Source: Paraclostridium dentum (GTDB taxonomy: Bacteria; Bacillota; Clostridia; Peptostreptococcales; Peptostreptococcaceae). Taken from it: 64,000 bases of DNA. The stretch covers positions 1,116,001 to 1,180,000 of the forward strand of contig NZ_WIPK01000001.1 in the NCBI RefSeq assembly GCF_012922555.1, in the 5' to 3' direction. Under the pieces are notes generated by a model, which searched no databases, was not told the origin of the DNA, and was given only the letters and a program-made list of their open reading frames with translations. Below, piece by piece: positions 44,260 through 52,415 of the stretch; positions within the stretch are counted from its first letter, which is position 1; every line of letters starts with the position of its first letter. The translations under genes and the position numbers were made by a program.

Positions 44260-46062
44260 CTATAATATAGGACTTAAAACTTCAAAATTATTTACATCTA
44301 TTAATCCTTTATCAGTAATTTTCCATTTAGGACTAGTGGATAAAGCTAAAAAAGATAGATGCATAAATGGAGCATGTAAATTTCCACCTAAATCTTTACT
44401 TACTACATTTTCTAGTAAATCTATTTTTTCACTTACTTCACTTCCTGTAAGTTCATCTGTAATAAGTCCTCCTACATTTAATCTTAGCTCTTCTAGTACT
44501 CGACCATTATTAACAACAGCAATACCTCCTCCCATCTCTATTACCTTGTTAACTGCAACTACCATATCGTTTATATTAGTTCCAACAACAGTTATATTGT
44601 GAGTATCATGAGCTATACTCTCTGCAAATGCACCCTTTTTAAGTCCAAAACCATTAACAAAAGCTTTACCTATATTATTGTTTCTCCCATATCTTTCAAT
44701 ACATGCAATATGTAAAATATCATTAGTTATGTCTGCTTCTACTACATTATTTCTAGTTTTCAACTTAACTTCCATACATTCAGTCAAATTTTGATCAGGT
44801 ATTGCTTTTATACATCTAGCAACAACTTCTTTTTCATTACTTATAATTCCTATATCTTTTTCATTTATTTTACCTATTTTAACAGAATTTTTCACACTAT
44901 CAGGATAAGTATATTTAGGTAAGTCTATCAATAGTTTTTTATTAGAAGCTACAAGCTTTCCTTCTATAAAAACAGCTTCTATATCCATGTCATTCAAATC
45001 ATTTATTATTGTAATATCAGCAACTTTAGATGGAGATAGTACACCTCTATCCTCTAAGTTAAAATAAGTTGCAGGATTTATTGTTGCCATTTGTATAGCT
45101 TCAACAGGGTTTACACCCTCGCTTATAGTTCTTTTTATTATTTCATTCATATGACCTAATTCTTGTAAATCTTTCGCCACCATATCATCTGTAGCTAATA
45201 TGCATCTTCTTGAATCTATATGTTCTTCTGTTACTGCTTTTATACATTCCCCCATATTCTTTTGAGTAGATCCCTCTCTCATGAATACGTAGACCCCTTG
45301 TCTTAACTTTTCTATACATTCATCTTTAGTAGTTGTTTCATGACAAGAACATTTTCCACCAGTACACACTATATGTGCAGCAAGTTCATTTGAAAACAAT
45401 TCCGGAGCATTACCATCTACTATTTTCCCTATACTTTTAGCATACGTAGTCGATGCTAGTAAATCTGTTATTATTTCTGGGGTATTGTTATATACATGTT
45501 TTGCATTACTAAATCCTTGAAGTTCTCCTATACCTATTATATTTTTATAGTTTAGCAAATCTTCCATATCTTTAGAACTAACATCAACTCCTGCTGTTTC
45601 AAGGCTAGGGCAATCTGGAGTTAGTGCAGGAACTACAAATCTTACATAGTTCGGAACATAACTTGCTTCATCTGCCATAGCTTTCATTCCAACAGTACCT
45701 AATGCATTTCCTATTTCATGAGGATCTGCTATCAAAGTTGTAGTTCCTGATGGTATAGAAAGCCTAGAAAACTCAGTAACTGTTAACATACTGCTTTCAA
45801 AATGCATGTGTGAATCTATAAATCCAGGAGACAAGTATTTGCCACGAACATCTACTACTATAGTATTTTCACCTATTAAACTCTCACAATCTCCTACCAT
45901 TAATATGTATTTTCCATTTATAGCTATATCTCCTGTATATATCTCTTTAGTCAGTACATTTATAATATTCCCACCATACAGAACAATATCTGCATGGTGC
46001 TTATTACTCATAAGTGTATCTATTAACTCCTTGTACTCTATTGCTTGTTTTATATATTTCAA
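44260..46062 (-). CDS. Adenine deaminase family; candidate 4-aminoimidazole deaminase
   Basis: The 600-residue protein follows the Ade family: a metal-dependent amidohydrolase barrel with SPGFIDSHMHFESSMLT, SGTTTLIADPHE, ILATDDMVAKD, and a C-terminal domain with VGGGIAVVNNG and HLSFLALSTSPKW. Ade enzymes use Fe or Mn to convert adenine to hypoxanthine. In this operon it could instead, or also, deaminate 4-aminoimidazole to 4-imidazolone, a step known to need Fe2+. The start is the TTG at 46062, two bases after the EutN stop, with GGGAGG inside the EutN coding end; translation is therefore coupled. Family call is sure; the substrate is an inference. Confidence 0.88.
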   Translation of the reverse strand: MKYIKQAIEYKELIDTLMSNKHHADIVLYGGNIINVLTKEIYTGDIAINGKYILMVGDCESLIGENTIVVDVRGKYLSPGFIDSHMHFESSMLTVTEFSRLSIPSGTTTLIADPHEIGNALGTVGMKAMADEASYVPNYVRFVVPALTPDCPSLETAGVDVSSKDMEDLLNYKNIIGIGELQGFSNAKHVYNNTPEIITDLLASTTYAKSIGKIVDGNAPELFSNELAAHIVCTGGKCSCHETTTKDECIEKLRQGVYVFMREGSTQKNMGECIKAVTEEHIDSRRCILATDDMVAKDLQELGHMNEIIKRTISEGVNPVEAIQMATINPATYFNLEDRGVLSPSKVADITIINDLNDMDIEAVFIEGKLVASNKKLLIDLPKYTYPDSVKNSVKIGKINEKDIGIISNEKEVVARCIKAIPDQNLTECMEVKLKTRNNVVEADITNDILHIACIERYGRNNNIGKAFVNGFGLKKGAFAESIAHDTHNITVVGTNINDMVVAVNKVIEMGGGIAVVNNGRVLEELRLNVGGLITDELTGSEVSEKIDLLENVVSKDLGGNLHAPFMHLSFLALSTSPKWKITDKGLIDVNNFEVLSPIL

Positions 46063-46064
46063 TT

Positions 46065-46337
46065 TTAATCCTCCCAAACATCTATATTATCCACTATACC
46101 TATAATAGCTGCATTTATTGATGATTGTAGTTTTTTGGTTGCATTTCTAGCCGCTGTCCCTTCTGTATATATTACAAGTTCTCCAATTCCAGCCCCTACT
46201 GTATCTACAGCTATTAGTGGTTTTCCATCTATTTCATTTTTTAAGTTCAATGGTTGAGTTATCATTAATTTGCTTCCTACTAACGAATCGTCTTTTTTAG
46301 TCGCAACTACTGTTCCTATAACTTTTCCTATTTGCAT
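46065..46337 (-). CDS. EutN/CcmL-type microcompartment vertex protein (BMC-P)
   Basis: The 90-residue protein matches the pentamer family: MQIGKVIGTVVATKKDDSLVG, DTVGAGIGELVIYTEGTAAR and AAIIGIVDNIDVW. Five copies cap each vertex of the protein shell. It is the only vertex protein in the window, beside three hexamer proteins, which suffices for a closed shell. Its 3' end holds the ribosome site for the following gene. Confidence 0.95.
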   Translation of the reverse strand: MQIGKVIGTVVATKKDDSLVGSKLMITQPLNLKNEIDGKPLIAVDTVGAGIGELVIYTEGTAARNATKKLQSSINAAIIGIVDNIDVWED

Positions 46338-46339
46338 GT

Positions 46340-46732
46340 TTATCCCCCTATTTCAATTTTTATTTTCTTTTGTTTTATATAATCTTTTGCCATTGGAGTT
46401 ATTATAGTATTCTTTGATATACGTATACTTCCTTCATTTAAATTCATAATATCATTTAATGTTATTATTTCCTTCCTTGCTTCATCTTTGTTGTTTTCAT
46501 GATCAATTGTTTTATTTTTATAGTTAATATGATTATTATTTAAGAAATCAAGAATTTCTTTTATATTCTTGTGATTTGTAGGTATCATTACATATGAATT
46601 GTCGTCTATAGAATTAAATTTATTATTTGATATAAGAGTTTTACAACTACTAAATTCTTTTTTGTTATCTTTTTTTATATTTTTACTTATTTTGTTCAAT
46701 ATATTTTTTGTAAAATCAATTTTTTCTTTCAT
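46340..46732 (-). CDS. Microcompartment-operon protein of unknown function with C-terminal ITPMAKDYIK motif
   Basis: The 130-residue protein has a Lys/Asn-rich N-terminal half and a central VMIPTNHKNIKEILDFL. It ends with SIRISKNTIITPMAKDYIKQ and a short tail. A segment of the type T-P-x-A-x-D/E-x-hydrophobic with a following basic run recurs in several BMC-associated proteins (cobalamin adenosyltransferase and EutQ-like families). I infer a helper or cargo that contacts the shell. It lies 2 bases before EutN and 4 bases after a hexamer gene, so it belongs to the shell gene block. No enzyme motif is seen. Confidence 0.7.
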   Translation of the reverse strand: MKEKIDFTKNILNKISKNIKKDNKKEFSSCKTLISNNKFNSIDDNSYVMIPTNHKNIKEILDFLNNNHINYKNKTIDHENNKDEARKEIITLNDIMNLNEGSIRISKNTIITPMAKDYIKQKKIKIEIGG

Positions 46733-46736
46733 CTAT

Positions 46737-47012
46737 TTAATCTCTGCTTAAAATTACTCTTTCAACTTCTGAGTGTGGTCTTGGTATAACATGTACTGAA
46801 TGAAGTTCACCTACATTTCTTGCTGCTTCTGCTCCAGCATCTACGGCAGCTTTAACTGCACCTACATCTCCACTTACCATAACAGTTACTAATCCAAATC
46901 CTATTTTTTCATATCCCATTAAAGTTACATTAGCTGATTTAACCATAGCATCTGCAGCTTCTACTGCACCTACCAAACCTTTAGTTTCTATCATTCCTAG
47001 CGCTTGACCCAT
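46737..47012 (-). CDS. BMC-domain hexamer shell protein, first
   Basis: The 91-residue protein is a single standard BMC domain: [23 protein letters not shown]..., the pore loop KIGFGLV, and [10 protein letters not shown] at the end. Six copies form the flat shell facet with a central pore. The pore loop has Phe between two glycines, which differs from the other two shell proteins here and suggests its own pore chemistry. Confidence 0.96.
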   Translation of the reverse strand: MGQALGMIETKGLVGAVEAADAMVKSANVTLMGYEKIGFGLVTVMVSGDVGAVKAAVDAGAEAARNVGELHSVHVIPRPHSEVERVILSRD

Positions 47013-47039
47013 AACAAATTCCTCCCGTTATCAATTATT

Positions 47040-47381
47040 TTATTCATTTTTATTTTCTATTATTTTTTTATTACTATTTTTTACTTTAAGATTTTTTTCA
47101 AATTCTTTAATTAAAACATCAATTTCTTCATGAGGTCTTGCTATTGTTTTGCTTGAAACAATTTTTCCAACTTTATTTCCTGCCTCAATACCAGCATCGA
47201 TAGCGGCATTTACTGCTGCAACCTCCCCAGCTATATGTATGGTTACACTAACTGCTTTTTCAACACCTATTACTTTATCGTATCCTACTAGTGTAATATC
47301 CGCTGCTTTGCTTGCAGCATCAAGAGCTGCTATCGCTGTAGTAAGTCCTACAGCCTCAATCATCCCTAGGGCTTTTCTCAT
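47040..47381 (-). CDS. BMC-domain hexamer shell protein, second, with basic tail
   Basis: The 113-residue protein has a BMC domain (about 1-95, MRKALGMIEAVGLTTAIAAL..., IARPHEEIDVLI) plus a Lys/Asn-rich tail of about 20 residues. The region usually containing the G-x-G pore loop reads KVIGVEKAVSV, longer and with Glu-Lys, so its pore is unlike that of the other two. The tail may face inside and bind cargo. Its gene is 27 bases upstream of the first shell gene. Confidence 0.95.
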   Translation of the reverse strand: MRKALGMIEAVGLTTAIAALDAASKAADITLVGYDKVIGVEKAVSVTIHIAGEVAAVNAAIDAGIEAGNKVGKIVSSKTIARPHEEIDVLIKEFEKNLKVKNSNKKIIENKNE

Positions 47382-47392
47382 ATTATCCCCCC

Positions 47393-47695
47393 TTATTTAG
47401 CTAAATCTTTTAAACTAATCATATTTTTACATTTATTATTTGTATTTATATTTTTATCTACAACTATATTGTGATTTAAATCTTTTAATGATTTAAATTT
47501 CATTTCTTTATTTATATGCTTTTCATTATTTAAATTATTTTTTTTACTATTCTTGTATAATATACTTTTTAAAATTTCTACTTCTTTACAATTTATATTT
47601 TCAATTTTTTTATTTTCTTCTTTTTTACATATTTTTTTATTAAGTGCTTTATTTGATATATTCTTCATAACAACTTTTGTCAATAAATCTGCCAC
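47393..47695 (-). CDS. Lys/Asn-rich small protein inside the shell gene block, function unknown
   Basis: The 100-residue protein is very basic and low in complexity, starting MADLLTKVVMKNISNKALNK and ending NMISLKDLAK. The first 18 residues could be an amphipathic helix of the kind that targets cargo to shells. No enzyme motif is seen. It lies 11 bases from one shell gene on each side, so it is surely co-expressed with them. It might be a scaffold or linker; that is a guess from position and composition. Confidence 0.65.
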   Translation of the reverse strand: MADLLTKVVMKNISNKALNKKICKKEENKKIENINCKEVEILKSILYKNSKKNNLNNEKHINKEMKFKSLKDLNHNIVVDKNINTNNKCKNMISLKDLAK

Positions 47696-47706
47696 TTAAC
47701 CACCAC

Positions 47707-47967
47707 CTATAAAATTTTACTTACTTCATCATGAGGTCTAGCTATTACATTAGTGGATATTATTTCCGCTAATCTTCCTGCACTTTCTTCTCCATTTTCA
47801 ACAGCTGCTTTAACAGCTGCTACATCTCCTTTTATAATTGCAGCAACTATCCCTGATCCCACCAAATCTATGTCAACTAGCTCTACATCTGCTGATTTTA
47901 ACATGGTATCCGCAGCTTGAATTGCACCTATCAAGCTTTTTACTTCTACTATTCCTAGCGCTTTCAA
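47707..47967 (-). CDS. BMC-domain hexamer shell protein, third
   Basis: The 86-residue protein is a compact BMC domain: MKALGIVEVKSLIGAIQAAD..., pore loop LVGSGIV and VIARPHDEVSKIL. GSG is the most common pore loop in hexamers. It is the first shell gene in transcription order, 27 bases after UbiD. Confidence 0.96.
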   Translation of the reverse strand: MKALGIVEVKSLIGAIQAADTMLKSADVELVDIDLVGSGIVAAIIKGDVAAVKAAVENGEESAGRLAEIISTNVIARPHDEVSKIL

Positions 47968-47994
47968 TCATACTCACCCCTTTAACATAAGAAG

Positions 47995-49335
47995 TTAAAA
48001 ATAATCATCTATGTTTATATTTTCATAACCTGGTATTATAGCTCGATTAAATAATTCATTGTCCAAAGGCTTTGTTGCATCAATTCCCATTTTATCGCTA
48101 AGGCCTTTATTTACATGAGAGGCTTCTAATGGACTTCCAAGTGCATTAGGTATTATAATTACATCCTCACTTGCTTGCACTCTTGAAGCTATTGCAAATT
48201 CTACATCTTTATAGTTGTATATATCTACATCACCATCAACTATTACCACATGTTTTAAGTCTTTACTACTTCCAAGCGCTGTTAGTATTGAACTTTTTCC
48301 ATCTCCTTCGTTTTGCTTATTTATCTTTACAACTGCATGAAGTCTACATCCTCCACCTACTGTTACATTAATATCTATTACATCAACTATATTTTTTAAA
48401 GCACTATATATTTCAACCTCTCTTATAAGACCATTTGATAAATGTTCTTCTCTTGAAGGAAATGCATGTTGAAAAATAGGATTATCTCTATGCATTATAG
48501 CTATAACGTCTATAGTTGGGTGATTCGATACTTCACCATAATATCCCATAAGTTCCCCGAAAGGACCTTCTTTTATTTTTTTATTTGAATCTAAATACCC
48601 CTCGATTACAATTTCACAAAATGCTGGAACTAATATATCTACACTACTACACTTTATAACTTCAAGTGGTTCATTTTTTAAAGAACTATAAACCTCATAC
48701 TTATCTAGACCATATTTTGAAGAACTAATTTGAGATGCTATCAAAAATTCTGCATCATATCCTAGAACTATTGCACACTCTAGCTTTTCATTATTTAATT
48801 CAGCTTTTTTAATTATCTTATTCAAATGAGGAGAAGCTCCAGATACTAAAGCACTTATATTATCTTTATCATTTATTTGGAACCTTCTAACTGCCATATG
48901 TGTGTCATTAGTTTCTGGATCTTTTATTATTAGCATCCCTGCTGTTATAAAATTTGATGAATCTTTTTCATGCGATGTAGGAATCGGAAATAATTTATTT
49001 ATATCTATATTTTTAGTTATAATATTTTGAGCAATAGGTCCACTTTTAACTTCTTTATAGGATTTTGGATTTGCTATAGCATCCATAAATTTATAAATTC
49101 TATTTTCTTCATTTACATCCATTAAATCATTAAATATTTTTCTATTTCCATATACTCCACCAACTAAATCTGTATCATAATTTTTTATATTCTTAAAAAC
49201 TATAGGTACTTCATTATCAAAATACCTAAGTACAGCTCCTAATTCAAATTCTTTATCAACTCTCTTTTTACAAGTTTTTAGATATCCTGATTTTTCTAAT
49301 TTATCTAAAGTAAATCTAAGCATTTGGCTCTCCAT
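47995..49335 (-). CDS. UbiD-family decarboxylase; candidate 4-amino-5-imidazolecarboxylate decarboxylase
   Basis: The 446-residue protein has the UbiD layout, with an N-terminal domain (GPIAQNI, IPTSHEKDSSNFITAGM, MAVRRFQI), the active-site EGPFGELMGYYG, and a C-terminal domain (ALGSPLEASHVNKGLSDKMGIDAT). These enzymes decarboxylate aromatic or heteroaromatic acids with prenylated FMN. The prFMN maker UbiX is encoded one base upstream. In a xanthine pathway the fitting reaction is 4-amino-5-imidazolecarboxylate to 4-aminoimidazole. Standard ubiquinone-type roles do not apply in an anaerobe with this context. Family is certain, substrate inferred from neighbours. Confidence 0.92.
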   Translation of the reverse strand: MESQMLRFTLDKLEKSGYLKTCKKRVDKEFELGAVLRYFDNEVPIVFKNIKNYDTDLVGGVYGNRKIFNDLMDVNEENRIYKFMDAIANPKSYKEVKSGPIAQNIITKNIDINKLFPIPTSHEKDSSNFITAGMLIIKDPETNDTHMAVRRFQINDKDNISALVSGASPHLNKIIKKAELNNEKLECAIVLGYDAEFLIASQISSSKYGLDKYEVYSSLKNEPLEVIKCSSVDILVPAFCEIVIEGYLDSNKKIKEGPFGELMGYYGEVSNHPTIDVIAIMHRDNPIFQHAFPSREEHLSNGLIREVEIYSALKNIVDVIDINVTVGGGCRLHAVVKINKQNEGDGKSSILTALGSSKDLKHVVIVDGDVDIYNYKDVEFAIASRVQASEDVIIIPNALGSPLEASHVNKGLSDKMGIDATKPLDNELFNRAIIPGYENINIDDYF

Positions 49336-49336
49336 G

Positions 49337-49891
49337 TTATTCCCCCCATCTCTTAAGTAAATTATGTTCTATATCAAATTGATCTAGACACCTTCCTATA
49401 ATCGATGAAACAATATCACTTATATCCTGAGGATGATTATAAAATCCTGGAGTAGGAGGCATAATAGTAACCCCTATATTAGAAAGCTTTAGCATATTTT
49501 CAAGATGAATAGAACTTAAAGGAGTTTCTCTCGGAAGTAATACTAATTTTCTTCTATCTTTAATGCATACATCAGCGCATCTGGTTAATAAAGATTCGCT
49601 AAATCCATGAGCAACTGAAGCCAATGTCTTCATAGAACACGGAACAATTATCATACCATCTGTTTTAAATGATCCACTTGCTATCCGCGCTGCTAAATCA
49701 TAATTTTCATAATAAAAGTCAGCCATTTCTTTAAGCTCGTCTAAACTTACACCGCATTCATGCTCAACAACATATTCACCCATATTAGAAACTACCAAGT
49801 GACTCTCAACACCAAGCTCTCTTAATGCTTGTAAAATTCCTAAAGCATAAATTGCTCCACTACCACCTGAAATTCCAACAACAATTTTCAT
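49337..49891 (-). CDS. ubiX: UbiX-type flavin prenyltransferase
   Basis: The 184-residue flavoprotein has GISGGSGAIYALGIL (FMN phosphate site), IVPCSMKTLASVAHGFSESLLTRCADV, LLPRETPLSSIHLENML and PPTPGFYNHP, all typical of UbiX. It joins dimethylallyl phosphate to FMN, giving the cofactor of the UbiD partner that starts one base after its stop. The start is the ATG at 49891, after GAAGGGAA; an upstream GTG would place that site inside. Confidence 0.95.
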   Translation of the reverse strand: MKIVVGISGGSGAIYALGILQALRELGVESHLVVSNMGEYVVEHECGVSLDELKEMADFYYENYDLAARIASGSFKTDGMIIVPCSMKTLASVAHGFSESLLTRCADVCIKDRRKLVLLPRETPLSSIHLENMLKLSNIGVTIMPPTPGFYNHPQDISDIVSSIIGRCLDQFDIEHNLLKRWGE

Positions 49892-49938
49892 AAAATTCCC
49901 TTCCACTTCCTATCTTTTTCTCTCATACATAAAGTTAT

Positions 49939-50068
49939 ATAGTTTTGATATACTGTAAGGCTTGAGGTGATATTTTGGGATGTAGCGACATTTACAAGCA
50001 TCTTCCCAGCTTGTATGGAGCAAATACCAAATATCATCTCCAAGCCCAAACCAGAATATCAAAACTAT
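49939..50068. repeat. Large nested hairpin element R2, between ubiX and the cysteine hydrolase gene
   Basis: Outer arms ATAGTTTTGATAT/ATATCAAAACTAT and inner arms GGCTTGAGGTGATATTTTGG/CCAAATATCATCTCCAAGCC surround the same apex as R1: TAGCGACATTTACAAGCA (49983-50000) and AGCTTGTATGGAGCAAA (50008-50024). The arms have no similarity to those of R1 but are self-complementary. Confidence 0.8.
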
Positions 50069-50073
50069 TTAAA

Positions 50074-50685
50074 CTACTCTACTTTGTTTTCTGTATCTCC
50101 GCCTCCAACCCAAGGGTCTAAGTCTTTTTCCCATGCGTCTATATACTCATCTATAGTCATAACTTTTGTAAATATGCTTAAATCTCTAAGCCCTGCTTCA
50201 TGCATCTCATCATTTTTAGAATGAACTCCATCACTTAAAGTTATAACTTTATACGCATTATATAATGCATCACTAGCAGTACTTCTAACACATACATTAG
50301 TCCATACCCCAGTAACAACTACAGTATCTATATTTTCTTCTCTTAAATATAAATCTAGATCAGTATGTGCAAACCCACTATGTCTTCTCTTTGGAACTAT
50401 ATACTCTTCACCTTGTGGATAAAGTTCTTTTATAAAATCAGAACCCCAAGTTCCTTTAACTGCATGAACTGGTCTAACTCTAAAATCAGCATCATTTTTT
50501 CTATGAGCTTCTTGTATATGAACTAACTGAACATCGTCTAATCCTCTAGCATTTCTTTCTCTAACCCAAGCAAAAAGCTTTTGAAGATCAGGTATTATTT
50601 TTTCTCCTCCCGGACATCTTAATGGAGCTTTCTCTCCAACAAAATCATTTAACATATCTATAACTAAAATTGCATGTCTTTTCAT
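50074..50685 (-). CDS. Isochorismatase-fold cysteine hydrolase; candidate 4-ureido-5-imidazolecarboxylate amidohydrolase
   Basis: The 203-residue protein has the catalytic triad of the family: Asp10 in VIDMLNDF, Lys99 in VPKRRHSGF, Cys132 in WTNVCVRSTA. Close relatives include N-carbamoylsarcosine amidase and ureidoacrylate hydrolase, which split carbamoyl (ureido) groups to NH3 and CO2. In the xanthine route the ring-opened ureido intermediate needs exactly this reaction. It lies between the amidohydrolase gene and ubiX, with hairpins R3 and R2 on either side. ATG at 50685 follows GGGGG. Confidence 0.9.
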   Translation of the reverse strand: MKRHAILVIDMLNDFVGEKAPLRCPGGEKIIPDLQKLFAWVRERNARGLDDVQLVHIQEAHRKNDADFRVRPVHAVKGTWGSDFIKELYPQGEEYIVPKRRHSGFAHTDLDLYLREENIDTVVVTGVWTNVCVRSTASDALYNAYKVITLSDGVHSKNDEMHEAGLRDLSIFTKVMTIDEYIDAWEKDLDPWVGGGDTENKVE

Positions 50686-50738
50686 AATAAATCCCCCTCT
50701 TATTCTCTTTCCTCACCGAAAAAATTAAGTTTCTAAAG

Positions 50739-50854
50739 ATTGATAGTATAGAGGGTGGGAGTTGTGACTTGCTGAAGAAGCGTTAAAGACCGCGCACTTC
50801 AGGTCTTTAGCGACAGAAGCAATTCACAACTCCCGCTCTCCACCACTAATCAAC
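50739..50854. repeat. Hairpin element R3, between the amidohydrolase and cysteine hydrolase genes
   Basis: GGGAGTTGTGA (50757-50767) pairs with TCACAACTCCC (50824-50834), and GTTAAAGACC with GGTCTTTAGC further in. TAGCGACA occurs on the right arm as in the apex of R1 and R2, but the rest of the core is not shared, so it is at most a distant relative. Confidence 0.6.
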
Positions 50855-50855
50855 A

Positions 50856-52400
50856 TTAGAACTTGATATTTTTATCTAACTTACTTATTGTCTGACGTTT
50901 TATAAATTTACCGAATCCTGGTTTAACCTTTATACCTTTTATATTTTTGACATGTTCAAGAATTAACTCTGGATGATCTTTTCTATAACTAACTTTATAT
51001 TCTCCACTAGTTAATTCTTCAGGATTATTAAATAAAACATCATAATTATCTAGATTTCCCAAAACTCCAGGTTCTCCATCTTCATAAACTAAATTACCTC
51101 TAACTATAGTTTTAATTATTCTTCCTTTTAGCTTCATTCCTTCAAGTGGAGTGTATCCACACATAGTTACTAAATTTTCATTTTTAATAGTCCATTCTTT
51201 ATTTAAATCTATTATTGCAAAGTCAGCATCTGACCCTATATTTAAAGCACCTTTCTTAGGATATAATCCATAGTGTTTAGCTGCATTAGTGCTTAGTATA
51301 TCAACTAATTTACTTAGTGAAATTCTTCCCTTATTGTATCCTTCACTGACTATTACAGGTACCATAGTCTCAACTCCTGGTATACCTGGGAATGAAGTCC
51401 ATATGTTCGTACCTTCTTTTAATTTTTCACTTTCTATTTCATATGGTGCATGGTCTGTTGCTATAAAATCTATACTTCCATCATTTATACCTTTCCAATG
51501 CTCCTCATTATCTTTTTTAGTTCTAAGAGGTGGAGCTATTTTTGCAAGTGGCCCATATTCAGTCATAGCATCTTGGTAATTTAAAGTTAAATAATGAGGA
51601 CAAGATTCACTAGTTACATCTAACCCTCTCATTTTAGCTTCTTTTACTAACTTAGCCCCTACACCTGTACTCATATGAACTATATGCAGTCTAGCTTTAC
51701 TAGCTTCAGCAAAGCTAATGCCTAACTCTATAGCTACCTTTTCAGCAAGCTCCATTCTAGCTTCTGCCCAAGCAGGTCCATCAAGTCTACCTTCTTCTTT
51801 AAATTTATTTACATAAAAATCACACATTGCAAAATTTTCTGCATGTATTCCTATCGGAAGCCCTGTTTCTGATACTGCTTTAAAGCATTCAAACATTTCT
51901 GGATCTGTAACTCTTGGATAAGTTGGAACAGATGGCGTCATATAAACTTTAAAAGCAACTACCCCATAATCAGCTTGTTCTTTTACATTATGCATCCAAC
52001 CTTCACGAACATCTTCTCCTGTAACTCCTCCCCACATAGCATAATCTACTACAGCTTGTGGCCCGCATATACCTAGTTTTGTTTCTAATTGTTCTATACT
52101 TCTAACTGAAGGAACTGAACAACAAGGCATATCAATTATAGTTGTAACTCCTCCAGTAGCTGCTGCTGCTGTTCCTGTTAAAAAGTTTTCTCTATGAGGA
52201 AATCCTTGATACATAAAATGCGTATGTGAATCTATACAACCTGGCATTACTAAGTTTTCTTTTGCATCTATAATTTCTTTTGCATCTATCATATTTATAT
52301 CATCAACAAACCCTACTATTTTTTCGTCTTTTACTAATATATTAGTAAGAACCATTTCGTCTCCTTGAGGTATGTTTGCATTTTTTATAATTAAATCCAT
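50856..52400 (-). CDS. Dihydropyrimidinase/allantoinase-type amidohydrolase; candidate xanthine amidohydrolase
   Basis: The 514-residue cyclic amidohydrolase has the complete binuclear metal site: HTH at 59-61, carboxylated Lys151 in VVAFKVYMTP, His186 in IHAENF, His242 in HIVHMS and Asp316 in ATDHAPY. The family opens cyclic ureides such as dihydrouracil, hydantoin or allantoin. Given the other genes, opening of the xanthine pyrimidine ring to 4-ureido-5-imidazolecarboxylate is the best fit. A basic C-terminal tail (GKFIKRQTISKLDKNIKF) extends beyond the usual domain and could aid targeting to the shell. ATG at 52400 follows GGGGG. Confidence 0.88.
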   Translation of the reverse strand: MDLIIKNANIPQGDEMVLTNILVKDEKIVGFVDDINMIDAKEIIDAKENLVMPGCIDSHTHFMYQGFPHRENFLTGTAAAATGGVTTIIDMPCCSVPSVRSIEQLETKLGICGPQAVVDYAMWGGVTGEDVREGWMHNVKEQADYGVVAFKVYMTPSVPTYPRVTDPEMFECFKAVSETGLPIGIHAENFAMCDFYVNKFKEEGRLDGPAWAEARMELAEKVAIELGISFAEASKARLHIVHMSTGVGAKLVKEAKMRGLDVTSESCPHYLTLNYQDAMTEYGPLAKIAPPLRTKKDNEEHWKGINDGSIDFIATDHAPYEIESEKLKEGTNIWTSFPGIPGVETMVPVIVSEGYNKGRISLSKLVDILSTNAAKHYGLYPKKGALNIGSDADFAIIDLNKEWTIKNENLVTMCGYTPLEGMKLKGRIIKTIVRGNLVYEDGEPGVLGNLDNYDVLFNNPEELTSGEYKVSYRKDHPELILEHVKNIKGIKVKPGFGKFIKRQTISKLDKNIKF

Positions 52401-52415
52401 AATTTAAAATCCCCC

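Noticed and set aside
44260-49335. Ethanolamine, propanediol or choline microcompartment
   Set aside because: No ammonia lyase, diol dehydratase, glycyl-radical enzyme, aldehyde dehydrogenase or phosphotransacylase gene is in the locus.
44114-50068. MITE explanation for R1 and R2
   Set aside because: The conserved part is the centre and the arms differ completely; a MITE would conserve its terminal arms. No target duplication was seen.
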